From: Eudorina sp. 2006-703-Eu-15
Taxonomy: Eukaryota > Chlorophyta > Chlorophyceae > Chlamydomonadales > Volvocaceae
Length of the DNA: 64,000 nt
NCBI GenBank assembly: GCA_003117195.1
Contig: BDSI01000055.1
Coordinates: 496,001 to 560,000, forward strand
Direction of reading: 5' to 3'
Below the pieces are notes generated by a model that did not search any database, was not told the DNA's origin, and saw only the letters and a program-made list of their open reading frames with translations. Every line of letters begins with the position of its first letter. Positions within the stretch are counted from its first letter, which is position 1. The position numbers and the translations under genes were made by a program. This document shows positions 34,401 through 46,100 of this stretch, in pieces.

Positions 34401-37400
34401 CCACCAGGTCCATCAGGTTTGAAATCGCCGCGTTGCCGTACTTGTACGACTTCAGCAGCCCCTGCAGCGCGCTGCGCATGCCGTCCTGGCCCGTCAGTCC
34501 CGTGGCGGCGTCCAGAATGGCGGCGGCCTTGGCGTACACCTGTACGGCCGCCGCCGCCGGCCCCGCCGCCGGTCCCGCCTGCGGGTCCTCATCCGACCAC
34601 CTCGCTCGTCCCACAACCCCCTCGTGAACCCCCGGCGGCATGCCCAGCGGCGGCACCACCAGCCGCCGCAGCGGCTCCGCGAGCGATTCGTCGCCGGTGA
34701 AGTACGGCAATGACACCGGCGGCGGCGGCGACGACGCGCCGCTGGCAGCGGCGGCGGCGGCGGCCGCATCGAGGGCGAGGACGTAGGACACCGCGGCGCC
34801 AACGCAGTCGTACTCGATGTACGACGCAATGCCCTCGTTGAGCGCGAGGTTGTCCTGCGTCGGTGCCGGGGGCGGCGACGGCGGCGGCGGCGGCGGGATC
34901 GACCGAGCGCCTCAAGGCAAGTGTGGTGGTTCCGGCAAGTGTGGTGGCCGTGTATGGGTGTGGGTAGGGGGGGGGGGGTAGGGAATCGGCGTCTCTGACC
35001 CCACGCCGCAAGTCCCCTCTGGCCCTCCCCTTCCTACGACCAGCCCCAGTTCCCCAGCCGACAATCAACCCTCTTCTTGGCGCCATCCCTCGCAGGAGGC
35101 CCCCTGGCGCCCACCCCACCCCCCGCCTAGTCCCCTCCCTCCATCCTTCACCGCACCTTTGCTCTCTGGCAGTCAGCTCAATCTTGAATGTGTCTACCAA
35201 TTTCCTTTACCCTCCCTCCGCCCCTCACGCACCCAACAGACCTATCCCCCCGGCCCTCCACCCCCCATGCCTCCACCCCGCCCTCCCTCACCCCCGCCCT
35301 CCCTCACCCCCTGCTGCCTCACCCAGTCACTGCAGGTGACCCAGTCCCCGAACCACTGGTGCGCCATCTCGTGACAGATCACATCCGCGGCCAGGAACAG
35401 GTCCCGGGCGGAGGGGGCGGATGCGGAGGCGGCCGCGGAGGCGGCGGAGGGGCCGCACAGGAATCTGCGAGTGGGCGAGGAAGGGGCGAGGAGGGTGGTA
35501 CAGGAAATGGGTCGACAATTGAAGCTGCGGCGCTGCTGCTGCCGGAGCAAAGGTCCCATCGGGATACGGTACAGGGAGGGGTGGGGCCCGTCCGACAGCG
35601 CAGAGGAATGGCGCAGGCGTTGCCGTACAACCCCAACCGAGGGCCGCGCGCTGTCTCTCGCTGTGCGCGTCCCACACGCAGCCTCTCCCTCTCACAGACG
35701 CACCGCCCTCCCGCCCTCCCCGCGCTCGCTCCCTCCCCGGAGCAGCCGTCCTTGTCCAAACCCCGCGCTGTACGCTGTTCCCCTCAACCCCGTCCCTCCT
35801 CGGGCAATTGGCGGTCGGTGGCGCCGGTTCCGTCTTCACACTTTGTCCTTTGGTGCAAGGAGAGCCCTCCCTTCTCGTGTCCACCACTGCCCATGTTCAC
35901 CTCTTTCTTCCCCTCTTTGTCCTCTCCCCTTGTCACCCCCTGGCCTTCCCCCTCCTCTCCTCTCCATCCCCTCCCCCTCCCCTCTCCGTCCCTCCCCTTC
36001 CCTCCCCTGGCCTTCCCCCCTCCCCTGGCCCTCCCCCCTCCCCTGGCCTTCCCCCTGCCCCCTCCCCCGCCCCGCACCTGTCAGTATCGAACATGAGCAG
36101 CCCCCAGTTCTCCATCGCGTACCCCTTGCCGGGCACCGCCAGCAGGTCCAGCTTGGGCAGCGGCAGGGGAGCGCCCGTGTAGTTCGAGTAGAAGCTGACG
36201 GGGCGGTCAAGGGATGGGGGCGGGCCGGCGGTCAAGAGATGGGGCCGAGCGGGGGGGCCGGCGTTGCAGTCGAAAATCACAGCAGCGGATTGACGGCAGA
36301 GGGCCCGGGCTGCGCTAGTCCGGGCCGGAGGGGGAGGGCGCGGGGCCCGTGGGGGCGCTATCATTGCTGCCGTGCCTGCCCGGAGCTTTCACGTGCCCAT
36401 CGCGGGCACGGCCGAGGCGGTGCCCCCCCCCCTGCAGAGGAGCCGTCGGCCGCACGCCGCCTGCGTTCCCCCACACCTCCCCCGCATGGGTCGGGGCCGG
36501 GTCGTCGCTTCAGCGCCCCCCCCTCCGCAAAGCCGCCCCCGGCCTATGGACACCCACGTTTCTTTTTAAACCCCCACGTCCACCCAGCCAAGGACGGTAC
36601 GACAACACACGCCGGCGCCGAAGGCCTGTGCTTCGTCACCAGCCGTCCCGCCGCACCCCTCGCAGGTCCTGCCTCCCATCCCGCCCTCCCTGGCCCCCCC
36701 TGTGTGCTTCCCCCCTGCCCTGCCCTGCCGCCCTTCTGGCCCCCTCCACCTTCAACTTGTCAGCCAATTTCCTATCCCCCGCTCCCTCCCCCCAACACAA
36801 GCGCGCACACACGCACACACCCGTTTTTCTTTTACACAAGCACACATCCGTGTCTGGGTGGGTCTTAACATTAAACACACACCTGTACGCGGCCTCCGCC
36901 ATCCTCAGCGAGCGACCCAGCCGCCCCGCCATGTCCATCGAGGAGGGCCCCCACACGCTGATGCTCATGTTCAGGGCGGTCTCGGAGCTGCACCCGGACC
37001 CGGACCCGGCCCCGGAGGACGGGTGGGCGGCGGGTGGGCGGCGGGGGCCGGCAGGGGGCAAGGGGGGGCAAACATCGGTGACGAGAACGATGAACGGGTG
37101 GTGCCGAGTGTCAAGAGGAGGAGCAGGATCCGGAGCGCGAATGCACGGATGTACGGCAAGGTACGGCACCAGCAAAGGCAAGGGTAACAAGGGGACGATT
37201 GGGGTGAGCAGCGCCAGGGCCAGCAGGCCACGCAACGGCGCCGCCGCACGTCCCCACGGAACACATCAGGGCACAAACAGCTCGAATGAGCGGATACAAG
37301 CTCTGGACACAAGCTCAGAGCGGACATCTCGACAAGGTCAGGGGGGATATCTGGACAACGTTAAATGAATGAACGTCGTCCATTCATTCAAGGTCAGAGC

Positions 37401-40400
37401 GGTGCGAAGCAGAGAGCCCGAGGCCGGCGAGGCCCAGGCTCGGCCAATCTACTTCAATGAGACGGCACCCTTCCACACCCAACCCCCCTTCCCCCAACCA
37501 CCACCTCATCGACCCCCCGTGGCCCATGGCTGCCGTACTGACTACCCGTACGCGAGTACGAAATCCGTACGTACATGTTAGAGGCGAGCTTGGTGAGGTC
37601 GCCGGCGGCAATGGCGAGCGCGTAGATGGGCATTGGGGGAGTGGTCTGTGTGTGGGGGTTGCAAGCGGGCGGGGGAAGGGGGATTGGGGGTATCAGCGCC
37701 TGTTCTTGTTATTAAGGATGCCTGTGGTGTTGGATGTCGGTTGTTGGTTGGTGTGTGTGGTGTTGGATGTCGGTTGTTGGTTAGTGTATCGTGGCTTAAT
37801 AAAGCGAGAAAGACGAGGCGGACTGGCGGAACGTGGTGGGCCACCAGCTCATACTCCACTTCATGGTACATGCGGTACATCGGTCTATCGGTCTATCGGT
37901 CTGTCGGTCTGTCGGTCTGTCGGTCTGTCGGTCTGTCGGTCTGTCGGTCTGTCGGTCTGTCGGTCTGTCGGTCTGTCGGTCTGTCGGTCTATCGGTCTAT
38001 CGGTCTATCGGTCTATCGGTCTGTCGGTCTGTCGGTCTGTCGGTCTGTCGGTCTATCGGTCTGTCGGTCTATCGGTCTGTCGGTCTGTCGGTCTGTCGGT
38101 CTGTCGGTCTATCGGTCTATCGGTCGATCTGCCAGGGGGCAACGCTCCCGGCTAAGCGTGCGAACTGGAAGCGGTGACAGGGGCGGGACGGATGCGGTCC
38201 CCAGCAATTGCAACTGGCGACGTAGCTTCACGAGCGCACGCACGCACGCGACCTCCCTCTCGGGCCGCCACTCGGGAACCTGTCGCGCTGTCTCAGGCCG
38301 TAGGACGAGGGGCCCCAATGGCGGGCGCGGCCGAGGCCCAAGATACGCGGCCGGCCGCTCTCACCCCCCAGAGCCCGCAACCGACCCGCGCGGACCCGCG
38401 CCCGGGCCGCTGCCGCTCGCGCCACCAGGGGGGAGGGGGGCTGGTGCGGGAGGAGGGGGTGGAGGCGGGGCCCTGGACGGCAGCGGGCTTGACCGCGGTG
38501 CGGCCCTGCTCTATCCTGTCATGATGGACGAGGTGGTAATCGACGAGAGCCCTCGCGACCGCGATGTGGTGGTGGTGTGACACAGGTGCGGTGCTGAGAC
38601 CCTGGCAGCCGGGTCGGATTGAGGGACTGCCTTCCCAGCGTCCCAGCAGACAGGCTGTGCCACACTGACCTGAGGATGTGGACAGGTCCTTGACGTGTTA
38701 CCGGCTGATTGTTTGCAAGTAGACACACTCCTTGACGTACATATATATATATATATACCGTATTTGGAAAGCAGTTGTGCACACCCACCTGGAACGTGAC
38801 CAGCTTCCGGCCAGGGGCGGTGGCGGTGACGTTGGGGACGGTGAGCACAGCGGGCGTGTTGGACAGCGCCGTGAGGTTGTCCGGCAGCTCCACGCTCACG
38901 TCAAAGGTGGCCTGGCGGTTGGCAGTTGTGGGTTGCAGATATTGTGGTCGTTGGAGGACGAGCAGGGACCGGGGGCGGGGGGAGGGTTGCGGTGGAGCCG
39001 CGGTCCGGGGCCGCTGGGTGGCGGTGTTCGCGGGCCGCCGGGCCGGCGAAGGCCGGCAACGTGGAACCTCCCCCAAAGTTGTGCACATGTGCAGTGAGAG
39101 GGCATCTTTATTCTGTCAACTGTCAACATTGGTAGCCCGTCGCGGGGGCCGGGAAGGTGAATGCGAGGAGGTTGAGGGCCCCCACTTGTACGGATGACGG
39201 AACCCCGCCGCCAGCCATCACCCTCTCTGACAATTTAGACAATCATCACCCTCCCTCCTTCCCATGCCCAACTGCAGCAAGCTATGCCGTACCGTACCGT
39301 ACCTCTACCATACCTTGTACGACGGGAGGTCAAAGCACGGCATCAGGTACCGGGCGTAGTCATCCTCGAACTGCGTGGTCATCAGCAGACCGGTGGTTGT
39401 GGTGGTTGTGGTGGTTGCGGCGGTGCTGTTGGTGGCGAGGTTGGTGTCCGCGACCCACGGGTCGGACAGGAACAGCCCGACGCCCGCCGTGGAGGTCTGC
39501 ACGGCGCCGGTGTAGGTGAAGGTGATCCGCCACTGGTCACCAGCGGACAAGATCAGACCACTCAGGTTAACCACAACGGTCTGGTCGGTGGCTGCGGGCA
39601 GCGGCCGGGCGTAAAGGGGGGGAGGAAAGGACATTGGTAGGAAACGATGGCCCGAGGAGGGAGGAGGGAGGGAGGAAGGAGGAAGGGGGACGAGAGAGGG
39701 AGAGTTTCAAAAGGTTCGTAGATGTTCGAGGAGGGCTGGGGAGGGCTGGGGAGGGGTGACTAATTCGCGACTTCGCTGTCTGTATTGACAAAAAGGGGAG
39801 GGCTGAGAGAAGGTACGGTTACGTGAATGGCAGCCATGCTCCGGCTGCCGAGCATCGTTTGAGGTACCCGGTCCCGCAAGTCTGTACACAGTTGCTTCTC
39901 TCCCCCGTCAAGTAAACCCCCCTTCAACCACCTGCACGCCTATAATCGTCCTACTGTCCCTTTGTAGGGTTTAGGGTTTCGGGCTGTTCGCCATCTGTCC
40001 CGCCATCCGGACGGCGGATCTTATATCTAACCCTGTCGCATCGCCATCTGGCTCACCCCCCGAATGTCGTACATTGCCATCTGGGTCACCCCCCGAATGT
40101 CGTACATTGCCATCTGGGTCACCCCCCGAATGTCGTACATTGCCATCTGGGTCACCCCCACTGTGATACATCCGTCTGCGTCCGCCACATCTGGCTCTTG
40201 AACCTCTTGGCGGCACCGCCCCACCCACCCAGCCTGGAGGCTCGCACCCGCCCCCGCCACCCCGGGCTGGGTCTGTCTGGGCTGTTTCGTTTTAGCCCCC
40301 GCCACCCCGCCCGCCGGGTACAAGGAGAGGACCCACCCGTTGTGACCGTGCCCCCCGAGCAGGCCGGGCTGGTGGCGTTGCAGCCGCACAGGCACGTCAG

Positions 40401-42942
40401 CGGCATCAAGGCCCCGCCCTGCTGCTGCAATAACCGCCTGTGCCGAGCCCCGCCAGCAGTGCCCTTGTCGGTGCCACTGCTACTGCCACTGCCGCTGTTG
40501 GCGGTGTTGGTGGTGTTGCTGTTGGTGATATTGCCGTTACTGCTGCCGCCAGCGCTGGCACTCAACAGCTGCTCCACGTCTACTCTGCTGAAGTTAAGGC
40601 CAGCGGCATTCAGCGCCAGGCATGTCGTACTGCTCGTCACGTTGAGCAGTACGGCGGTTGTGGCGGTGAAGGTGGCGGGGGCGACGGCGCCCATCCGGGG
40701 CGTGACCACCCCAGTGGTGGTGTTCAAGTCCGCCAGGAAGGCGTCGTACCCGGGTAGGGAGAGGCGCAAGGTGTAGCTCAGAGGGGCGGCGCGGGCACGC
40801 AAGGGGTCCGCCGGAAGCGTGGTGGACTGCAGTACAGTACAGCACAGGACACAATAGGACAGGACAGGGCGGCGGCGGCGTGAGGCGGGCACAGGGCAGA
40901 CGCGGTGGCAGCCAGGCCATTGCAGCGCAGGCCATGATGCAGGGACCCCAAGGCATGCGCGGCTCTGCCGCCGGGGGCTCCCATGATCTTTGCAGCTCCC
41001 CCAGGAGCTCCCGGTCTCCGCTGCAAACACGGCAAACCCGCAGGTCCCCGTTCACCCAACCCCGAACCTGACTCCAAAAGTCCCTAACCCTGTTCGACCC
41101 GAGGAGGAAAGTGCCTTTGTCTGGAGCCGTCTGTCTCATTTGGAGGAATCCTAGAACCTTAGACTGCCTTGAACCCCGACAATGCGCTGAGTCGGGGCGC
41201 TCACGTTGTAGGAGCACAAGTCGAAGAGGGACGCCGGCGGGGGCGGCGCCGGCGAGGGCGGTGACGGCCCCGGCGGACTCGGCGACGGCGGGACGGGTGT
41301 GAGGGGCGCGGGAGAGGGCGGCGACGGCGAGGGGGGCACCGGCGGCGGCGGCGGCGGGAGCGGGCTGGGCGGCGGCGGCGGCGGGAGCGGGCTGGGCGGC
41401 GCCGGCGGCGGGCTGCTCGGCGGCTTCACGGTCAGCAGCGAGACCGGCAGCGCGATTACTGTACGACATCACGACAACAGGACAGGAGCACGTGGACAAC
41501 AAGCGGGGAATGCCGCAGTCAGATCCTGCAGGCGCGGTGAGGTCCGTACTGAAAACCCCAAACTGACAGCGGGGCACTTCCGACGGGCTCAAGCACACGA
41601 CGGGACACAGCCCTCAGAGACACCAAATCACGTCAGCATTATTGCTCCGAGACCGTGACACACAGAGACTGCCGTGCCCTTCGCATGCCGCGCACTCCTG
41701 CTCTGCCTGCCCACGAACACTCAGAGAGACACCGTCAACATACGCCTACTTCTCCACATTCGCTTTCGGTCGGTGTAATCAGTGCAACCAGCGTGATGCT
41801 TCTGCCGGATCTTGCCTTTGGATTCGCATGCTGGGCCGGTGGTGGCGCGTCGCCCTTGTTCCGTTGCTCATGTGTTGCAGGCACGCTGACCTTACTGGCA
41901 GCCAAACTTTCACTACTTAATGACAAAGCTAGTTCGCTGCAGGCAGGTTTCATTTGCGGGTAACGGATGTGGGTCCGGGGGGGCCATTCCTCGCCAAACA
42001 CACGCCCCCACACCCTGCCTCGTCCGCACACTCTACTCACCTATCCCGACCACCGCAATCGCCAGCCACGCCAGCAGCACGACCCGCCAGCGGGCGGCCA
42101 GGCAGTCGGACAGCCGCTGCACCGGACCGCCGGCCGCACCTCCCACCGGCGGGCCCCTACAAGGCACTCAAAAGACACACACACACACACAACCAGGCGC
42201 GCATGCCGGCATGGATACGGGGATGCATGCTTTCGGGAAGAGGTGTGCGGGTGCAAGTGCGTGCGGCACGTTGGGGGCGGTGCACGGGCCGGTGCAAGGG
42301 TGTTAAAAAAGTGTGTACTGGAGCTACTCCAGCGGGCGGGTATCCACCGTATCTGACACGAGCGCGCAGCACATATTTAAAACGGCGGTGCAAGGGGAAG
42401 TGCCTTGGAGGGTGTTCAGCGCCAGGAGAGGGTGCCCGTCCGACACCGGCCGCCGGCCCCCTGGGGGTTACCGCTGCTTGCCACATGCCCTCACGTCACG
42501 TCACGTCACGTCACGTCACTTCACGCCGCAACACACTGCCCCGCCCCTGGAGCCCCAGCCTGATCCGCTTTGTCAAAAGGTTGTGAGGGACCTTTCCAGA
42601 GCCTCTATTGCATGGATGCGCGCAAGCCGTCCCCAAACCACAACCCTTTGCCAGCCGTCAGCGGCGTCTCCCACCCCCCCCGTTAGGGCTCTCACACCCT
42701 TATCAGCCCCTGTCACCTACTTGTACGGCTCCGAAAATGCGGACGTGGCGAGTAATCGCGTCCCGTCCGTCGCGTCAGGGCCGTACTTTTCTGCACGACT
42801 GTCGTACCAATCGCCAGCAGGCCCGGGCCCAGACAGGGCGTCATACCCGCCGCCGCCCGAGGAAGATGCAGCGCCGCCCGCCGTTCCCCCGGCGGAAGGG
42901 GTGGCCCATCCAATCGGCTCATACCCGCCACCGACATGGTGG
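25580..42942 (-). CDS. membrane-anchored M1-family zinc aminopeptidase with Pro-rich spacers (first exon uncertain)
   Basis: Twenty-two exons, phases all consistent, at least 1,728 aa. Exons: 42942-42721, 42156-42041, 41458-41205, 40826-40337, 39591-39314, 38911-38789, 37645-37575, 36987-36883, 36194-36078, 35464-35323, 34854-34068, 33583-33002, 32536-32355, 31829-31727, 31340-30993, 30110-30055, 29805-29679, 29137-28907, 28466-28159, 27972-27761, 27076-26925, 25761-25580. Order: cytosolic tail, signal anchor (WRVVLLAWLAIAVVGIVIAL), Pro-rich stalk, M1 N-domain, exopeptidase motif as YAMENW (36121-36104; usual GAMEN), zinc site HEMAH (35373-35359) with 18 residues to the Glu of LNEG across an intron, candidate catalytic Tyr in VYAKAAAIL, PPSPPP linkers, and an ERAP1_C-like helical domain. 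It should trim N-terminal residues from extracellular peptides. A start exon at 43100-43009 fits phase but implies a 66-nt intron. Confidence 0.9.
26141..26172. repeat. CCCCTA hexamer repeat
   Basis: About five tandem CCCCTA units in the last intron of the M1 peptidase gene. Resembles telomeric DNA but is not the algal TTTTAGGG type. Confidence 0.85.
26233..26905. repeat. GC-rich minisatellite (CCCGCCCC/CCACGTCCCG motifs)
   Basis: About 670 bp of imperfect repeats built from CCCGCCCCGCCCCA, CCCGCCCCACGTCCCG and CCCTGTCCCGACC words, in the last intron (26924-25762) of the M1 gene. Long open frames over it in several frames, with Pro/Ala/Arg or Gly/Arg composition, are artefacts. Confidence 0.92.
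27328..27395. repeat. (TA)n microsatellite
   Basis: About 33 TA units in the intron between exons 27972-27761 and 27076-26925 of the M1 gene, next to a hairpin and a transposon-end sequence. Confidence 0.95.
27394..27436. repeat. 17-bp-arm palindrome beside a (TA)n tract
   Basis: Arms at 27394-27410 and 27420-27436 read ATCACCGGTTATATATA and its exact reverse complement. Confidence 0.9.
27443..27470 (-). repeat. dispersed element end, copy 2 (GGGGTCCGCTGTAACGT + CATTCATTCA)
   Basis: Minus-strand copy of the end sequence at 14701-14737. With flanking bases it also shares the following AAAGGG-ATCA, so similarity extends about 10 bp past the core word. It directly abuts the palindrome. Confidence 0.75.
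29548..29680. repeat. CCCAGCCA minisatellite
   Basis: Tandem CCACCCAG/CCAGCCAG units in the M1 intron just 3' of exon 29805-29679 on the coding strand. The repeat runs up to the donor site. Confidence 0.9.
30554..30835. repeat. 47-bp minisatellite, 6 units
   Basis: Six head-to-tail, nearly identical 47-bp units beginning CCCAGATAGTATACCCTCAC, in the M1 intron between exons 31340-30993 and 30110-30055. Confidence 0.96.
32649..32758. repeat. 22-bp tandem repeat, 5 units
   Basis: Five units of AATCCTGAAAAGCTRSTGCTG type in the M1 intron between exons 33583-33002 and 32536-32355. Confidence 0.93.
37880..38125. repeat. 8-bp minisatellite (CGGTCTGT/CGGTCTAT), about 31 units
   Basis: About 246 bp of tandem octamers with G/A variants in the M1 intron between exons 38911-38789 and 37645-37575. 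Confidence 0.97.
40043..40158. repeat. 33-bp tandem repeat, 3.5 units
   Basis: Units start GCCATCTGGGTCACCCCCCG, in the M1 intron between exons 40826-40337 and 39591-39314. A short TTTAGGG-like stretch lies just upstream at about 39,966-39,983. Confidence 0.95.
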
Positions 42943-43100
42943 CTACGGGGATGGACATTGGCACAGCGCGGGGGCACAGGACAACAAAACTTTGATTAAG
43001 GGTGTCACCAAAAAGCCCGAGCCCTCGAGGTTAGGGATGAAGCGCAGCGGGCAACGCGACCAAGCGCCGGCAGGCGAGAACCGCCATGGCGGCCGCACAT

Positions 43101-46100
43101 CTGCTGACCCAACTGGGGCCGCTGGGACATCTCTCTACCCATCCAGGTTGTCGAGAGCCCGCTGGATTGATGTGCAGGGGAGGGGGTAGAGGTAACGGCA
43201 ACAAGGTGGCGGAGGGCTTTAAATTCAGGGTTTTTGGGAAATGGGTCGCGAAGGACCTCCGTGCAGCTCGCAGCTGCGACTGCCAGACATAGCACATAGG
43301 TATCATGGCCTTGGCCGTGTCGCCTGTTGCCTTTGATGTATGACGTGGGCCAGCAGGTGGAAAGCGGGTCCAAAAGGCCCCGAGGCAACAAGGGTCAGAG
43401 GCTTGGCAAAACCCTCGCTGCCTAGGAGAGGCGGGCGAGGCGAACCCCTGCAAGCAGCCCGGTGCTGAAACGTGCACAGCCATGATTTTATTCTACCTGG
43501 CTTCTCCCGCGTTCCTGTCGCCAAGCTGCACCTCTGCAAGCTCCACCTCACCCTCGCTGCACGCACAAAGGCCCAACCCAACTCAATACAACGCTACGTT
43601 GATTCAGACACATAAGGCGCATTAATTGTCATGCATACAACAAATCTTACCCTGGAGGTCGCCAGTTTTGCCTTATCATTTCAGCCCTGAGGATCAATCA
43701 AGCTTGCAACTCACTGTCACGGCAGCAGGTGCGTAAGATTTGCGATTATGTTAAGAATTCATGCCTAAACTTCGATATGGGGATCGACGAGGTAAGCCGT
43801 GAAGTGAACAAAACGAGATACCCGCTGAGGTCCTAATCCTCTTAAAACGTCATCATAAATACAGGCGCATCACAGGGCCTGCTCTAACCAACTTGGAATC
43901 GGTCAAAAATTGAACCAGTCGGACGAACTCTCGATGCCGAACTCCCGTTAGCCGTTACGAACGGCGACATACACAATCCTTTCGCAATGCCCGTGCCAGG
44001 GATAATCGTAGGTTAATAGAATATCTGACGTGCATGCCCGTAAGGAAATTCACCCGCATGCTGACCAAACTTCTTCCAACTTCCGTTGGGTCCTGAACCA
44101 TGGGACATACGAATTCAGATTTAACACCCATCCTTGCGGATGGATTGGCCCTGGTAGCCTTGGTATGCATGCTGCAGAATCAATGAATTGTAACAAATGT
44201 GCAACATTTGCTGGAACAGGTTTAGGTTCCCTCTGGGCCCACACGCCTTCACGATAGCACCCTTGCGGCTGCTACTTTGTTAGTGGGTCGTAAGAAGAAG
44301 GCCTTCACATTCAGTTACATTCAACATATAACCACGTAAGGCACGGCAGGATCCCTGTGCGTGGCCTTGATTAGGCAGAAATGCGGCGCATGGTAAACAA
44401 GGGGCAGAAGGGGAAAACGGCGCGGGACCTTCACAGCCTCTCTGCCTGCCGTGCCGACAGCACCAAGCAACGCGACACGCTGGGCCCAGCATGCACCGCA
44501 AACGCGGCGCGACACGGCCTGTTGGCCGGGATCAACACCCGACCGCCATACCGTACCACAACTTCCATAGCCATCGCACTTCCGCACTTGAGGGATTCGG
44601 AAGGAGCTACGGGCTGCGCCTTTTCCCCCCCTCACAAACGACCCCTACAATAACCCAGTTTCATGACGGCGCCCCAAACAGTCCTGTACCCGTTGAACGG
44701 CATGGTCGCGTTGGGCGCGCCCGGAGCCCACCGCAGCTTACGGAGCGCACACGCACTGGACGTGCTTTTCCCGAACGCCCACGGGGCGCGGACGTCGTCG
44801 ATCAGCAGATCAGGACCAGGCTGTGCCCTCCATGCCTAGGACTCGTGGAAACCGGCTATAGAACAAACGAAATGCGCAACCATGCACCGAAGGAATGCTT
44901 GACCCATCACGGCCACTGGGGTAAGGGGGTTTGGATACCCTGGCCAACAATGGTGCCCGCCCATCCACAGCTCTCAACAGCTGACACGACATGCGACTGC
45001 CACCTGCCGCAGCCCTCGTCAGCTTGTGACTGGCGCCCCGTGCTTTCGCGCCGGACCAGCGCATACGCCCTACCCCAGCGCAAAACCGGCGCGGCAACCG
45101 CGACATCCCCCTTTGTGTCGCCTGCCCTAAACCCCGCCGCCCACCCGCCAAACCGAACAATCAGTTCCTAGTGAACAAAAGAGTGTTGCCGCAGCGTGTG
45201 ACACGCCAGCAGCAGCGCCAACCAACACCAAAGCAACGGTGATGTCACCAAACCAAATATGTGAGCCTGGGGGACGGATGCTGTACTCCTCGAACCCCCC
45301 AGAACTACGAATCATCCACTTTCAGCTGCCAGAATTCGTCGCAGCTGCCTGGATTCGCCCACCGGGACCTGTGAAATGCCCCCCGAAAAAGCATTCCTGT
45401 GCACTATGCCCCGGCAATCGTGACATGACAGACCTGCCGCCCGCAGGCACTCGATACATGGCAGGCTGGGCTGGATCACGGCCAAGCATGGAATGAATCA
45501 TGATCGGCAATCGAAGACGTCAATCTTACGGTCCGCCACGGGTGTCAGGCCAAACGTCAACCGCGCGGACCGTCTCCGTCACCACGAGACATACTTGAGG
45601 TATGATATAGCAGCACGACACATTCAGGAACTTGGGCCCACAGCTCGGGCGCAGAAAAGTTCTGACTCCTCCAGGAGTTTCCCCGCCCCGCAGCCGCACC
45701 CAGCGAGCGACGAACGACAACGGCCGCCCGCCTTCACCGACTTCCCCCCCTTAGCGCACTAGGCCTTAGCGCCCGAACCGCACCGCGCGACCCTCCCTCA
45801 GCCGATTTACCACCCCACCCTCTGGAGATGCGGTCCTTTCCGCCTTTCCCCTTGCCTGCGTCCCACTCAGTAAGTACCACATCGGCGGACGTCAATTGCA
45901 TCCGCCAAGGCCCGAGTCGACATCGCCACCTCGCCCGCCACGGATTCATGCTGCGTGGTTAAGCCATCACGCCGCGGCCGCATCGCGCCTTGTCCGCAAC
46001 CGCCCCGCGCGCCGAGCCAGAGTTGAGCCCAGATGTTTCCGCCCCTTTGCTATTGAGTTTCCCAATGCCCATGATAAGCCAAGCGGTTACATCCCGTCGC

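Noticed and set aside
39966..39983. TTTAGGG-like and CCCCTA (26141-26172) stretches as possible interstitial telomere
   Set aside because: Only about two units in the first and a hexamer not known as the algal telomere in the second; both sit in introns among many other satellites.
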